In this document: positions 7,871 to 17,592 of the stretch, piece after piece | Numbering within the stretch: the first letter of the stretch is position 1 | How the letters are laid out: every line of letters begins with the position of its first letter | DNA from: Methylobacter sp. BlB1 | GTDB taxonomy: Bacteria > Pseudomonadota > Gammaproteobacteria > Methylococcales > Methylomonadaceae | DNA: 64,000 nucleotides | Direction of reading: 5' to 3' | Assembly: GCF_015476545.1 (NCBI RefSeq) | Contig: NZ_JADMKV010000001.1 | Span: 1-64,000 of the forward strand | Program-made: the position numbers and the translations under genes | The notes under the pieces: model-generated | Databases searched by the model: none | What the model was told of the DNA's origin: nothing | The model's input: only the letters and a program-made list of their open reading frames with translations

Positions 7871-8230
7871 ATGAAAACAATTCACCTTGCCTTTGTGGCG
7901 CTGTCGCTTTTCAGTTTTATCGGCAGAGTCGTACTGTCAGAAGTCAATCCCGAAATGCTGAAACAGAAAGCCTTTAATATTGGCCCCCATGTCATCAATA
8001 CAATATTGTTGCTCAGCGGTATCATTCTGGTTTTTCAAGGATCATGGCTGTCAATGGAGTACGGCTGGATTATCGGCAAGCTAATAGGCCTGTTGGGCTA
8101 CATCGGTTTAGGCATAATGGTACTGCATAATCAGGGTACTACCCGTTGGCTGGCGTTTACCGGCGCGCTGGCCTGCTTTGCCTATATCGGCATGGTCGCA
8201 GTGACCAAGGATGCGTGGTTCTTTTTATAA
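7871..8230 (+). CDS. SirB2-family inner-membrane protein
   Basis: The 119-aa protein consists of about four hydrophobic helices and resembles the SirB family, small membrane proteins of unsettled function often found alone in proteobacteria. The ATG at 7871 is chosen because GAGG lies 9 bases before it and the hydrophobic helix starts immediately; the open frame extends upstream to 7808 without a comparable ribosome site. It is flanked by long intergenic stretches and does not appear to be in an operon. Confidence 0.6.
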   Translation: MKTIHLAFVALSLFSFIGRVVLSEVNPEMLKQKAFNIGPHVINTILLLSGIILVFQGSWLSMEYGWIIGKLIGLLGYIGLGIMVLHNQGTTRWLAFTGALACFAYIGMVAVTKDAWFFL

Positions 8231-8284
8231 GCCCATAAAAATCACGAAGGGCACGAAGTTTTATATTTTTCTTCCTGCCCTTGT

Positions 8285-9109
8285 TTATAAACAAAAATCT
8301 ATTTTGCCGATCTGTTGATCCAGCCGGCGCAAAACGTCCTTCCCGCGCTTTAGGTCGGTTCCGTCAAACTCCAGTTCTCGATGATCCGTCAATACATCCC
8401 AACGGCATAGCAGGTTTTTTAGCTGGACACGCTCGCTGGCGGTGAAGTGGTATTGTTGAACCAATTGGCTGAACAGGTGCGGTTCGGGGGATGTGATCAG
8501 CTTGGCCAGGGCGCTCATGTCGGTCAGCAAGGCTTCAACAGCCGGAATATGGGCCGCTATCAAGGCCGAAACCTGCTTAGGCTCAATGTTTTCCGCTGGC
8601 ATTTGTTTGTTGTCCGAGACCACTTTCAGGCACTGAGTCAATTCCGCACAGGAAAAGCGCGTTGCGGTCTCGTAAAATGCCGAGGCTTCCATGTCGTACA
8701 GGTGTGGAAGGTCGTACTGAAGTTGTGGCCTTGAAGCGGTTTGCAAGTTATCGGTGAGGCAATGCTGATTACACACTAACGGCGGGTAATAATGCTTTCC
8801 GCTGTCGAGATCGATGATTTTGTCAATTAGAAGCAGCGTCCCTAAGGCATGGTCTCTATGTCCGGCGATGCCGATATTGAGCATAACCGGATTTTCTGCC
8901 GAGGCCAACAAGGCTTGCGTGTAGGCCACGCCGGCTGCCATGGCGCTTTTGCCGGGGCCGGTCACAGTCAGGCAGATGTCCTGGTTCAGATACACGGCAA
9001 ACGGCTCAACAGCCGTATCTTTCTTCAGTTTAAAATGGGCGGTCAGCGGTTTCGCTTCGCAGGGCAGAGCGGTGTAGATAAAAGTTTTGTATTGGTTGGC
9101 TTGATTCAT
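8285..9109 (-). CDS. Nucleoside phosphorylase-like protein
   Basis: The 274-aa protein resembles the nucleoside phosphorylase-I / MTA-SAH nucleosidase fold. The N-terminal part has the glycine-rich VTGPGKSAMAAG and NIGIAG segments, and YDMEASAFYE matches the purine-site DMEA motif. The last 80 residues are extra compared with minimal family members. It follows the UPF0182 gene on the same strand after a gap with a strong hairpin. The substrate cannot be assigned, and a non-enzymatic family member is possible. Confidence 0.6.
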   Translation of the reverse strand: MNQANQYKTFIYTALPCEAKPLTAHFKLKKDTAVEPFAVYLNQDICLTVTGPGKSAMAAGVAYTQALLASAENPVMLNIGIAGHRDHALGTLLLIDKIIDLDSGKHYYPPLVCNQHCLTDNLQTASRPQLQYDLPHLYDMEASAFYETATRFSCAELTQCLKVVSDNKQMPAENIEPKQVSALIAAHIPAVEALLTDMSALAKLITSPEPHLFSQLVQQYHFTASERVQLKNLLCRWDVLTDHRELEFDGTDLKRGKDVLRRLDQQIGKIDFCL

Positions 9110-9153
9110 AAAGCGGAGTCTTGGGGCGGCTAAGGATAGATAGCCGGCAGTGG

Positions 9154-9185
9154 GGAAGGGCTTTAGCCGTAACTAAAGCCCTTCC
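9154..9185. terminator. Perfect 13-bp stem-loop
   Basis: GGAAGGGCTTTAG pairs with CTAAAGCCCTTCC around a 6-base loop, just after the stop of the UPF0182 gene. There is no T run on either side, so it may be a weak or Rho-assisted end, or an mRNA-stabilising hairpin. Confidence 0.45.
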
Positions 9186-9200
9186 AAAGCTGAGCGCCTG

Positions 9201-11864
9201 CTACGGCGCCGTGGTCGGCGCTCGTTCCGGCGGCTTGGCCGTACCGGTGCCGCCGACTTCGCTGGCTTCCTTATAGTAGAGATTTTTCAGGCGGCTGAAG
9301 GCGCCCCATAAGGTCGTATCCATGACGGTATGGTTGCCGATTGAAACGATAACGCGGGCCAATTCCGGAATTCTGTTTCGGGTAGACAACATATATACCG
9401 GTTCGACATACAGCACGGTATTGCCCATCGGCAGAATCACCATGCGGCCCAAGGCAATTTGTGAACCCCGCTGATCCCATAACGTGAACTGTGCGGCAAT
9501 GTCCGGATTTTGGGAAATCAAAGCTTCAACCTGTGCAGGACCGTTAACCTGGATGTCCTTCAGGAACTTGAAGACGGTAATGTTAGGCTTATAGTCCAGG
9601 CCGCAGCCGGCTTTATCCAGTATGCTGGCAACCCCGATCATGCTCAGATTGGTTCTGTTGACAGGTGTCATCGGGTTGATCAGGACCAATTCTTCCTTAT
9701 GGTTGCAGTAGCCGAAATCCATGGTCTGATAGTACGGCATGACCGGTTCTTCACGCACATTGGCAAATTGCCAGGTTTCGGCCTGCTCGTAGAACAGCTC
9801 CGGGCTGCGCTGGTGATATCGGGCAAAAATTTTCATCTGCGCGTAGTACAGATCGCGCGGATAACGCAAATGGGTGCGTAATTCAGCCGGCATTTCCTCG
9901 ATATTCTTAAACACACTCGGATAAGCGTTGCTGTAGGCGCGAATGAGCGCATCCGATGGATCGGAAACGTAATAAGCCACTTCGCCGTCAAGGGCGTCGA
10001 CGACGATCTTGACCGAGTTGCGGATATAGTTGAAGTCTTGTGGGTCGTTTAGAAAATCATCGGCCGCCGGTTTGGAAACCGGATACCACTTTGATAAGGT
10101 ATAGGCGTCTTGTATCCAGAAAAAACGATCTTTGCCGATCACCAGATAAGGATCCTTGTCCAGATGCAGGAACGGCGTCAGCTTGCGGATACGCTCCACG
10201 ATATTGCGGCGTATCAGAAGCTTGCTCTGGTCGGTAATATTGGTAGAGAAGAATATTTTTTCGTCTTTGAAATAAAAGGCGAATAATGCTTTTCTGAACA
10301 GTGACGGGATCGGAATGCCGCCCTTGCCCTTATATTCAGCTTCTACCCCCGGATCAGTCAGCGAGCCGGAAATGCCGACAACGTTCAGTCTGTTAGGTAT
10401 GACGGCATAAGTGTAGTCTTCCTGGCCATAGTAAATATCCGGGTATTTGACGCTTAAGCCGACCGGCGAATACATGTTCAAGTCGCGCAAATACCAGACC
10501 AGCGGCTTGCCTGCATCCTGTGCGGCCGGCGAAACCACGGCGCCATAGCCGTGCGTATAGCGCAGGTGCATGTTTTCCCACGTCTGTGCAGATTCCGGTA
10601 GCTTGGAAAAGTTGAGCTCGCGGGCCGCCAGATTGACCTGGCGGGTGTGGTCCAGGATGAAATAGCGGTCTTCATCGACATGCGGAAAGCTGTAATAAGG
10701 CCGGATGCCCTGCAACTGGCGGTAGCCGTCTATCAGCAGTTCTCGGTCCCAGACCGGAATATTCTCGAAGAATTTCTGCGTGCTCCAGGCATTAATGTCA
10801 TCCGTGGCATCAAGCTTAATCGGCAGTTCAACAACATTGATACGTTTTAAATCATACGCGTCCAGCGTCGCTTCAATGTTGTTCTGCATGAACGTTTTTT
10901 CGGTCCTGACCGGATTCGGATTGACAATGAATTTTTGTATGGCGGCCGGGATCGCATCAATGGTTGGAATGAACATAACCAACAGAAACGCGCCGAGCGA
11001 GATCAGGAACGGCGTTTTAATGCGATGTTTTTCCGAGAAAATAAACAGGCTGGCCGTAATGGCTGTTGCCAGAAAAGTGATGATGCTGAGCCAGATGAAG
11101 GGCAACCGGTAACGGATTTCTACAAAGCCGGGACCATAGAACACAGGCTCGTGCGATGTATTGTAAAGCAGCGAAAATCGCTCCAGCATGAAGCCCCAAA
11201 TGACGAACAACACGACGAAACCGATCAGAACGCCTAAGTGAATCTTGGCACCAAGCGGGAATTCCTTGCTCTGATCAGGCACAAACACATGCTCGAGCCA
11301 ATACAGTGCTCCGACCGAGAAAAACAGTAAAATGGCCGTTAGCAGCAATTCCTTCTGGATCAGGATATAAATCGGATAGGACAGCATGTAAAAGCTGACA
11401 TCGTTGCCGTAGACCGGCTCGGTTACGCCTGAATCACTACCGAAAAAATACAGTAATGCGGTTTCCCACTGCTGATAGAACGGTATCGCAATAAGAATGG
11501 CCAGCAACAGTGAGATCAATGTATAGATTCTCATCGAGCCGCTCATGAACATGTCGGCGAAGCGCTGAAAGCGGCGGCTTTTGTCTATATTATTAAAAAC
11601 CTCGTCGGGCGGATTCAGGCCCAGGTAACGCGAGGCAATCCAGAAGTGAAAAAAGAAAATCGCAAAGAAAACCAGCGTAACGCCGCCGGACAGAAAGAAT
11701 TTATAGAGCAGTCTTAACCAGAAGTAGGCCTCGAATTTTAATTCCCGAAACCACCAGAAATCGACGATCAGATCGAGAAAGATGAAATAAAAGGCGGCAT
11801 ACACAATGCCTGCGACGACCAGGATCACTCCTATCGAGGCGAGTAAAAGCTTCCAATTCCGCAT
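9201..11864 (-). CDS. UPF0182 family membrane protein
   Basis: The 887-aa protein has seven or so membrane segments in its first 300 residues, followed by a large soluble region of about 550 residues, the layout of the UPF0182 family (COG1615). The N-terminal motif DFWWFRELKFEAYFWLRLLYKF is family-typical. The function is unknown. The ATG is preceded by AGAGGA. The C-terminus ends in a Pro/Ala/Thr-rich tail. The gene stands alone after a 437-base gap. Confidence 0.85.
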   Translation of the reverse strand: MRNWKLLLASIGVILVVAGIVYAAFYFIFLDLIVDFWWFRELKFEAYFWLRLLYKFFLSGGVTLVFFAIFFFHFWIASRYLGLNPPDEVFNNIDKSRRFQRFADMFMSGSMRIYTLISLLLAILIAIPFYQQWETALLYFFGSDSGVTEPVYGNDVSFYMLSYPIYILIQKELLLTAILLFFSVGALYWLEHVFVPDQSKEFPLGAKIHLGVLIGFVVLFVIWGFMLERFSLLYNTSHEPVFYGPGFVEIRYRLPFIWLSIITFLATAITASLFIFSEKHRIKTPFLISLGAFLLVMFIPTIDAIPAAIQKFIVNPNPVRTEKTFMQNNIEATLDAYDLKRINVVELPIKLDATDDINAWSTQKFFENIPVWDRELLIDGYRQLQGIRPYYSFPHVDEDRYFILDHTRQVNLAARELNFSKLPESAQTWENMHLRYTHGYGAVVSPAAQDAGKPLVWYLRDLNMYSPVGLSVKYPDIYYGQEDYTYAVIPNRLNVVGISGSLTDPGVEAEYKGKGGIPIPSLFRKALFAFYFKDEKIFFSTNITDQSKLLIRRNIVERIRKLTPFLHLDKDPYLVIGKDRFFWIQDAYTLSKWYPVSKPAADDFLNDPQDFNYIRNSVKIVVDALDGEVAYYVSDPSDALIRAYSNAYPSVFKNIEEMPAELRTHLRYPRDLYYAQMKIFARYHQRSPELFYEQAETWQFANVREEPVMPYYQTMDFGYCNHKEELVLINPMTPVNRTNLSMIGVASILDKAGCGLDYKPNITVFKFLKDIQVNGPAQVEALISQNPDIAAQFTLWDQRGSQIALGRMVILPMGNTVLYVEPVYMLSTRNRIPELARVIVSIGNHTVMDTTLWGAFSRLKNLYYKEASEVGGTGTAKPPERAPTTAP

Positions 11865-11997
11865 AGTGTCCTCTTTTTTTATAGATTATGCTTTTGACAA
11901 TGCTTAATTTGCAGGCATCGGCCATTATTTGCTTAATGCCGGCATGAATGACTTTATTCTAGCACCCAATAGAGGTTCGTAGCGATTTAGTGCTTCT

Positions 11998-12222
11998 TTA
12001 TTGCTCTTTGGACGCCTTGTCGGCCTTTAGGTCTGACAGCAATACGGACTTTGGTCTTGGGGCATAAAGTCCGGTCAGTTCGGTAAAAGGCGTAAGTAAG
12101 CTCAGGCATGCTGCGGCCTTTGCGTTCAAGTCCCTGGCGGATTTGCTGTCTCTGATAGGCAGGCCGAAGCGAAGCTCCAGATCAGTGCGGCTTTCATGCC
12201 TGAAGTCCAGATGCAGGGTTCG
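11998..12222 (-). pseudogene. Possible gene remnant of unknown family
   Basis: Within the 437-base gap before the UPF0182 gene a minus-strand frame is open for about 74 codons between in-frame stops. It reads like protein, with a segment such as DLELRFGLPIRDSKSARD, but has no ATG or ribosome site near its 5' end. It may be the decayed C-terminal part of a lost gene. I do not recognise the family. The rest of 11865-12255 shows nothing. Confidence 0.3.
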
Positions 12223-12255
12223 TTAAGGGAGTTTTTCAGGAAAATGCGCGCACTT

Positions 12256-12292
12256 GGCCAAGCCGCGAGCCGCGCGGGCTCGCGGCTTGGCC
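12256..12292 (-). terminator. Long GC-rich hairpin after pepN
   Basis: A perfect 15-bp stem, GGCCAAGCCGCGAGC / GCTCGCGGCTTGGCC, with a 7-base loop lies 10 bases after the pepN stop. No T run follows directly in the minus direction, though TTTT occurs about 14 bases on. It is likely to mark the 3' end of the pepN transcript. Confidence 0.6.
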
Positions 12293-12301
12293 ATGAAGCG
12301 T

Positions 12302-14953
12302 TTAAGCCAGGCTTTTGCTCGCTACTTCGTAAACATCCTTGGAGATGTTTTCGGTGCCCATGATTCTTTCGAGCTGCGCTTTCATGAGCGCCTGCCGGCT
12401 TTCGTCATAGCGCCGCCATTGCGTTAAGGCGCTGAGCATGCGCGATGCGACCTGCGGGTTGATCGTGTTCAGCGCGATGATCTGGTCGGCCAGGAATTGA
12501 TAGCCCTGGCCGTTGGCGGCATGAAAATGCAGCTGATTGGCCTGGCTGAAGGCGCCGATCAGGGATCTGACGCGGTTCGGATTTTTCAGGTCAAAAGCGT
12601 CATGGGCCATTAAGGCCTGGACCGTGGCAAACGTGCCGGGCATCGGACTGGATGCCTGCAGGGCGAACCATTTATCAATCACCAGCGCCTCATTCCGCCA
12701 TTGTTGGTAAAAATCCGTCAGGCACTGCCGGGTGGCCGGGTGCGGGTTGTTGACGATGGCTGTTAAGGCGGCCATCTGGTCGGTCATGTTGCGGGCCGCC
12801 TTGAACTGCTGCTCGGCCCAGCTTTGAATGTCCGCATTTTCAAGCTTGCTCAAGTAGCTCAGGCAGGTGTTTTTGATGCGCCTGCGGCCTATGGCGCCGG
12901 CATCGAACTGGCCCGACTCGTCGCGATGATTGGTCTGGTACAACGCCTGGAACTGCGGCTGCAACTGCTGAGCCAGCGTTCGTTTAACGAATTCCCGCGC
13001 CTTGTGGATGGTTTCCACATCGACCACCTGCATCTGCTCGGCCAGATAAGTCTCCGACGGCAGGTCCAGCAACAGGGAGAAATAGGACAGATCATCCCAG
13101 GGCTGCTCCAGCACTTTTCTGAAAGCCTCGACGATAATCGGGTCAAGCTGCATGTTCCAGCCGTTTCGGCAGTCTTCGATGAGTCGCATGATAATGGCGC
13201 CGGCCAGTTGTTGCCCGGCTTCCCAACGATTGAAGGTGTCGCTGTCATGGCTCAATAAAAACGCCAGTTCTTCAAGACTGTAATCCATGACCAGCTTGAC
13301 CGGCGCCGAAAAGCCTCTCAGCAAGGAGACGACAGGTTGCTGCGTCAGGTCCTCGAATGTAAACGACTGTTCTGCTTCGGTGACAGATAAGGTCACTTCA
13401 TCGCTGGCTTGATCGCTGTCTTTCAGTTTGCATGAAGCAACAGAGCCGTCGCGGTTGATCAGCCCGACTTTGACGGGAATATGCAGCGGTTCTTTGACGG
13501 GCTGGCCCGGCGTCGGCGGGCAGCTTTGGGCGATGGTCAAGGTCAGCGTTTGCCCGTTCGGCTCATAGTGCTGCCGGACCGTCAATACCGGCGTGCCGGC
13601 CTGGGAGTACCAGCGCCGGAACTGGGTCAGGTCGGCGCCGTTGGCGTCTTCCATGGCCTTGACGAAATCATCGCAAGTGACGGCCTGGCCGTCATGGCGT
13701 TGAAAATACAGATCGCTGCCTTTTCTGAAGCCTTCGGCGCCCAGCAAGATGTGAATCATGCGCACGACTTCGGCGCCTTTTTCGTACACGGTCAGGGTAT
13801 AGAAATTGTTGATTTCCATATAGGAGTCAGGCCGGATCGGGTGCGCCAGCGGGCCTGCATCCTCGGCAAACTGGCGCGTACGCAGCATGTTGACGTCTTC
13901 GATGCGCTTGACGGCCTTGGAGGTCCGGTCGCCGGTAAATTCCTGGTCGCGGAATACGGTGAAGCCTTCCTTCAGGCTGAGCTGGAACCAGTCGCGGCAG
14001 GTGATGCGGTTGCCGGTCCAGTTGTGGAAATATTCATGGCCGATGACGCCTTCGATATGCTCGTAATCAGAGTCGGTGGCCGTGTCGGGACGCGCCAGCA
14101 CATATTTGGTGTTGAATACGTTGAGCCCCTTGTTTTCCATCGCGCCCATGTTGAAGTGGCTGACCGCAACGATCATGTACAGATCCAGATCATACTCGCG
14201 GCCATAGACTTCCTCATCCCAGCGCATCGCGTTTTTCAGGGACTGCAGCGCGTGGTCACATTTGTCCAGGTCATGCGGCTCGACGAAGACTTGCAGGCTG
14301 ATGTTCCGGCCTGATTGCGTGGTGAAGTTGCCTTCGACGCAGTGCAGCTGGCCGGCGACCAGCGCGAATAAATAGCAGGGCTTGTCGAACGGGTCTTCCC
14401 AGGTGACCCAATGACGATTTTCGGACAGTTCGCCATGACCGACTTTATTGCCGTTCGACAGCAGTACCGGATAGCGGTTTTTGTCGGCGATGATGGTGGT
14501 CCTGAACCGCGCCATGACGTCGGGGCGGTCGAGATAGTAAGTGATTTTCCTGAAGCCTTCCGCTTCGCATTGCGTGCACAGCATGCCGTTGGAAAGATAG
14601 AGACCTTCCAAGGCGGTATTGGCTTTCGGATTGATCAGGTTTTCGATGGTCAGCACAAAGCGTTGATCTTGCGGTACTTCATGGATAACCAGGGAATCGG
14701 CCGTCTGCTGGTAGTCAACTGCGGTTAAATCATCGCCGTCATTCAGGTTGACGCGCAGAAGTTTCAGGTTTTCGCCGGATAAAGTCAGCGATTTGCCGGC
14801 GGATTGGCTGGCCGGATTGCGGCGCATGGTAAGCCGGGAGATGACTTGGGTGTTCTCGTCATCGAGCGTGAAATTCAATTCAACGCTGTCGATCAGGTAG
14901 TCAGGGACAGTGTAATCTTTTAAATAGATGGTTTGTGGATTGGCATCACGCAT
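12302..14953 (-). CDS. pepN: Aminopeptidase N
   Basis: The 883-aa cytosolic M1 metallopeptidase removes N-terminal residues from peptides. It shows the exopeptidase motif GAMEN and the zinc motif HEYFH at 306-310, followed by the downstream glutamate in LKEGFTVFRDQEF. Length matches gammaproteobacterial PepN (about 870-885). It is the last gene of a probable minus-strand group moaB, DUF423, pepN, with only 30 bases between the DUF423 gene and pepN. Confidence 0.95.
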   Translation of the reverse strand: MRDANPQTIYLKDYTVPDYLIDSVELNFTLDDENTQVISRLTMRRNPASQSAGKSLTLSGENLKLLRVNLNDGDDLTAVDYQQTADSLVIHEVPQDQRFVLTIENLINPKANTALEGLYLSNGMLCTQCEAEGFRKITYYLDRPDVMARFRTTIIADKNRYPVLLSNGNKVGHGELSENRHWVTWEDPFDKPCYLFALVAGQLHCVEGNFTTQSGRNISLQVFVEPHDLDKCDHALQSLKNAMRWDEEVYGREYDLDLYMIVAVSHFNMGAMENKGLNVFNTKYVLARPDTATDSDYEHIEGVIGHEYFHNWTGNRITCRDWFQLSLKEGFTVFRDQEFTGDRTSKAVKRIEDVNMLRTRQFAEDAGPLAHPIRPDSYMEINNFYTLTVYEKGAEVVRMIHILLGAEGFRKGSDLYFQRHDGQAVTCDDFVKAMEDANGADLTQFRRWYSQAGTPVLTVRQHYEPNGQTLTLTIAQSCPPTPGQPVKEPLHIPVKVGLINRDGSVASCKLKDSDQASDEVTLSVTEAEQSFTFEDLTQQPVVSLLRGFSAPVKLVMDYSLEELAFLLSHDSDTFNRWEAGQQLAGAIIMRLIEDCRNGWNMQLDPIIVEAFRKVLEQPWDDLSYFSLLLDLPSETYLAEQMQVVDVETIHKAREFVKRTLAQQLQPQFQALYQTNHRDESGQFDAGAIGRRRIKNTCLSYLSKLENADIQSWAEQQFKAARNMTDQMAALTAIVNNPHPATRQCLTDFYQQWRNEALVIDKWFALQASSPMPGTFATVQALMAHDAFDLKNPNRVRSLIGAFSQANQLHFHAANGQGYQFLADQIIALNTINPQVASRMLSALTQWRRYDESRQALMKAQLERIMGTENISKDVYEVASKSLA

Positions 14954-14983
14954 AGTATTTTCGGGAATATTTATTGATTAAGG

Positions 14984-15352
14984 TCAGGATTGGGTTTTGA
15001 CAGCAAAAATGGCGATAAGTAACCATGCGCTTAAAAAAGCAACGCCGCCTATCGGCGTAATCATGCCCAACCATTTCAGATTCAGGATCGTCAGCAGATA
15101 CAGGCTGCCGGAAAACAGCAGTATGCCGGCGAACATGAGCCAGCCGGCCCAGTGCACCAGCGCCGACGCACTCGGTATGAAGGCGATGGCGACCAGGCCC
15201 AGCGCATGCCACATCTGGTAGCTGACCGCGGTTTTGTAGACTTCGAGCATTTCGGGGCTCAGGACATTTTTTAAGGCGTGAGCGCCGAATGCGCCCATGC
15301 TGACGCCCAGAAAGGCGCTGAGCGCCCCAAGGCACAGAAATAGTGAGTTCAT
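14984..15352 (-). CDS. DUF423 (YgdD-like) membrane protein
   Basis: The 122-aa protein has four hydrophobic helices and the family-typical start LGALSAFLGVSMGAFGAHALK. DUF423/YgdD proteins are small inner-membrane proteins of unknown function. The ATG at 15352 lies one base after the moaB stop and is preferred to longer in-frame starts inside moaB because it opens directly into the first helix. It appears co-transcribed with moaB and pepN. Confidence 0.8.
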   Translation of the reverse strand: MNSLFLCLGALSAFLGVSMGAFGAHALKNVLSPEMLEVYKTAVSYQMWHALGLVAIAFIPSASALVHWAGWLMFAGILLFSGSLYLLTILNLKWLGMITPIGGVAFLSAWLLIAIFAVKTQS

Positions 15353-15353
15353 A

Positions 15354-15875
15354 TTATTTTTCCAGCAGCCTGGGCATGAGTTGTACGAGATTGCACGGGC
15401 GGGTGCGGAAATCAAGCTGCTCCTTGATTAAATCATCCCAGGCCGTACGGCAGGCGCCCGATGAGCCGGGCAGGCAAAAGACGTAGGTGGCATTGGCGAC
15501 GCCGGCAATCGCTCTGGACTGGATCGTCGACGTTTTAATGTCCTGGTACGACAGCATCCTGAAGACCTCGCCGAAACCGTCCAGAACCTTGTCCAGCAAA
15601 GGCTGTACCGCTTCCGGCGTGCCGTCCCGGCCCGTCACGCCGGTGCCGCCCGTGGTCAGGATGACATTAATGCCGTCATCGGCAATCCATGCCGAAACAG
15701 CGGCCCGGATTTGATAGATATTGTCAGGGACTATTTTCTTTTCAATAACCTGGTGCCCTGCTTCCTGGGCGCGTTCCATCAAGGTTTTGCCGGATAGGTC
15801 ATCGCTGTCGGTGCGGGTGTCAGAGACCGTCAGTACGGCAATATTCAACGGTATAAAGTGTTTTTCAGTTGTCAT
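15354..15875 (-). CDS. moaB: Molybdenum cofactor biosynthesis protein B
   Basis: The 173-aa protein belongs to the MoaB/MogA family that adenylylates molybdopterin. It contains the substrate-binding motif TTGGTGVTGRDGTPEAV and the downstream LPGSSGACR loop. It is cytosolic. No other molybdopterin gene is in the window, so it is separated from its pathway. There is no clear ribosome site before the ATG. Confidence 0.9.
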   Translation of the reverse strand: MTTEKHFIPLNIAVLTVSDTRTDSDDLSGKTLMERAQEAGHQVIEKKIVPDNIYQIRAAVSAWIADDGINVILTTGGTGVTGRDGTPEAVQPLLDKVLDGFGEVFRMLSYQDIKTSTIQSRAIAGVANATYVFCLPGSSGACRTAWDDLIKEQLDFRTRPCNLVQLMPRLLEK

Positions 15876-15933
15876 AATTTAAAAAAGGCAGAAGCGGCCG
15901 TTTAGCCGCTCAGGCAGCGCTTTTGCGCGTGGT

Positions 15934-15958
15934 AAAAAGGGCGGCCTGTCGGCCGCCC
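15934..15958 (-). terminator. Intrinsic terminator of the DegP/DegQ gene
   Basis: Read on the minus strand, GGGCGGCC-GACA-GGCCGCCC is followed by TTTTT, a classic Rho-independent terminator, about 22 bases after the protease stop codon. Confidence 0.9.
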
Positions 15959-15980
15959 TCAATTAGACTTTGGTCTTATA

Positions 15981-17348
15981 TTACTGCAATACCAGGAAGA
16001 ATGCTTCCTGTCCGCGCTGAATATTAATCAGCAGCGGACCTCTCGGATCAATGACCTGGTTAAACTCGTCAAGATTATGAATGCGGTAGCGGTTCGCCGT
16101 CACAATCACATCGCCGGGGCGCAAGCCTACGCGCCATGCTTTTGACGATGTGTCGATCTTTTCGATTAAAACCCCCTCGACCTGATCCTTTTGCGTGGTG
16201 CTTAATATCGTCCCCTGCAGGGCCGGGTGCAGCTTGTTGCCCGCCAATTGTGGTCTTTGCGGCTTGCCGATCGTGGCCGTCGTTTCCCTTTTCTCGCTGC
16301 CTCGGAAATATTGTATGTCTACATTGTCGCCAATTTGCATCAGGCCGATGATGTTGCGGATGTCATGGCTGTTTTTAACGGATCGACCATTGACTGACAC
16401 GATAATATCGCCCGGCTCCAGGCCTGCTCTGGCTGCTGGCGAATTGTTTTCGACCCGGCTGACCACGGCGCCGTTTTTGCTTTCAAGATTAAATGCCTTG
16501 ACCAGGTCCCCGCTCAGATCCTGGGTCGTTACGCCCAGCAGGCCGCGTCTGACTTCGCCATGTTTAACTAGCGAATCCTTGATTGTCATGACCATATTGG
16601 CCGGAATCGCAAAGCCGATGCCGACGTTGCCGCCGGAAGGCGCCAGAATGGCTGTGTTCATGCCGATAAATTCGCCGCGCAGATTGACCAGTGCGCCGCC
16701 AGAATTGCCGGGGTTGATGGAGGCGTCGGTCTGGATAAAGTCTTCATAGCCTTCTATGCCCAGGCCTGATCGGCCCAAGGCGCTGATAATGCCCGATGTG
16801 ACGGTTTGCCCCAAGCCGAACGGGTTGCCGATAGCCACGACGAAATCGCCGACTTTGAGCTGGCTGGAATCGGCAATGGGCAGCTCCGTTAAATTGTCGG
16901 CCGGAATCTGGATGACGGCGACATCGGCTTCCGGGTCTGCGCCGACTAATTGCGCGTTGAGCTGGCGGCCGTCATTCAAAGTCACCACGATCTTGTCCGC
17001 TTTGTCGATGACATGGTTGTTGGTGAGGACATAACCGTGCTCGCTGTCAATGATAACGCCGGAACCCAGACTATTCTTTTGCTGCTGCCGCGGCGGTTGA
17101 TTAGGCAATTCGAAGAAATAGCGGAAAAACGGATCCTGCATCAGCGGGTTTTCCCTGGTCTGGATGTTGGTGGTCGTAGAAATGTTGACTACGGCCGGCA
17201 TGCTGCGCTCCAACATCGGGGCCAATGACGGTAATGGTTGTCCTTCTGCGTAGCCCGGCAGTGCAGCGTGCGCGATCGATGGAGCTGTCAGGTAAACAGG
17301 CAAAAGAGTCATCAATAACAACTGTTTTACTAATTTATTATTCATCAT
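15981..17348 (-). CDS. degQ: Do-family periplasmic serine protease (DegP/DegQ/MucD-like)
   Basis: The 455-aa protein has a signal peptide (about 1-29), a trypsin-like domain with catalytic His112, Asp142 and Ser216 (motif GNSGG), and two PDZ domains at about 260-350 and 365-455. It degrades or refolds misfolded periplasmic proteins. The length fits DegQ/MucD. It ends in a strong terminator and has its own upstream region, so it is monocistronic. Whether it is a degP or a degQ orthologue cannot be decided here. Confidence 0.9.
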   Translation of the reverse strand: MMNNKLVKQLLLMTLLPVYLTAPSIAHAALPGYAEGQPLPSLAPMLERSMPAVVNISTTTNIQTRENPLMQDPFFRYFFELPNQPPRQQQKNSLGSGVIIDSEHGYVLTNNHVIDKADKIVVTLNDGRQLNAQLVGADPEADVAVIQIPADNLTELPIADSSQLKVGDFVVAIGNPFGLGQTVTSGIISALGRSGLGIEGYEDFIQTDASINPGNSGGALVNLRGEFIGMNTAILAPSGGNVGIGFAIPANMVMTIKDSLVKHGEVRRGLLGVTTQDLSGDLVKAFNLESKNGAVVSRVENNSPAARAGLEPGDIIVSVNGRSVKNSHDIRNIIGLMQIGDNVDIQYFRGSEKRETTATIGKPQRPQLAGNKLHPALQGTILSTTQKDQVEGVLIEKIDTSSKAWRVGLRPGDVIVTANRYRIHNLDEFNQVIDPRGPLLINIQRGQEAFFLVLQ

Positions 17349-17592
17349 GGATTTCCGGGTATGGGTTAATCGTGTGCCATAGACAATATAGGTCCAAAAA
17401 TGTTTAATACAAGGTTGAGCGGTTCAATAATAATTAATCAATGGCTCTTTGGCGAAAAACAGGAGGTGCTTTTTCTGATTTTTGAGGACCGGTTCATTTT
17501 TTGGAAATTGCTTGCCTGTTAGAATCAGGACTGACAAGTCAAGTTTGAAAAATGGACTATTCTTCATATGAATCCCACTTAAGGATATCCTG

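Noticed and set aside
8238-8270. CACGAAGG-type short repeat, with a related piece at about 56705-56750
   Set aside because: Such CACGAAG/CTTCGTG tracts are common intergenic sequence in many proteobacteria and give no specific feature here.
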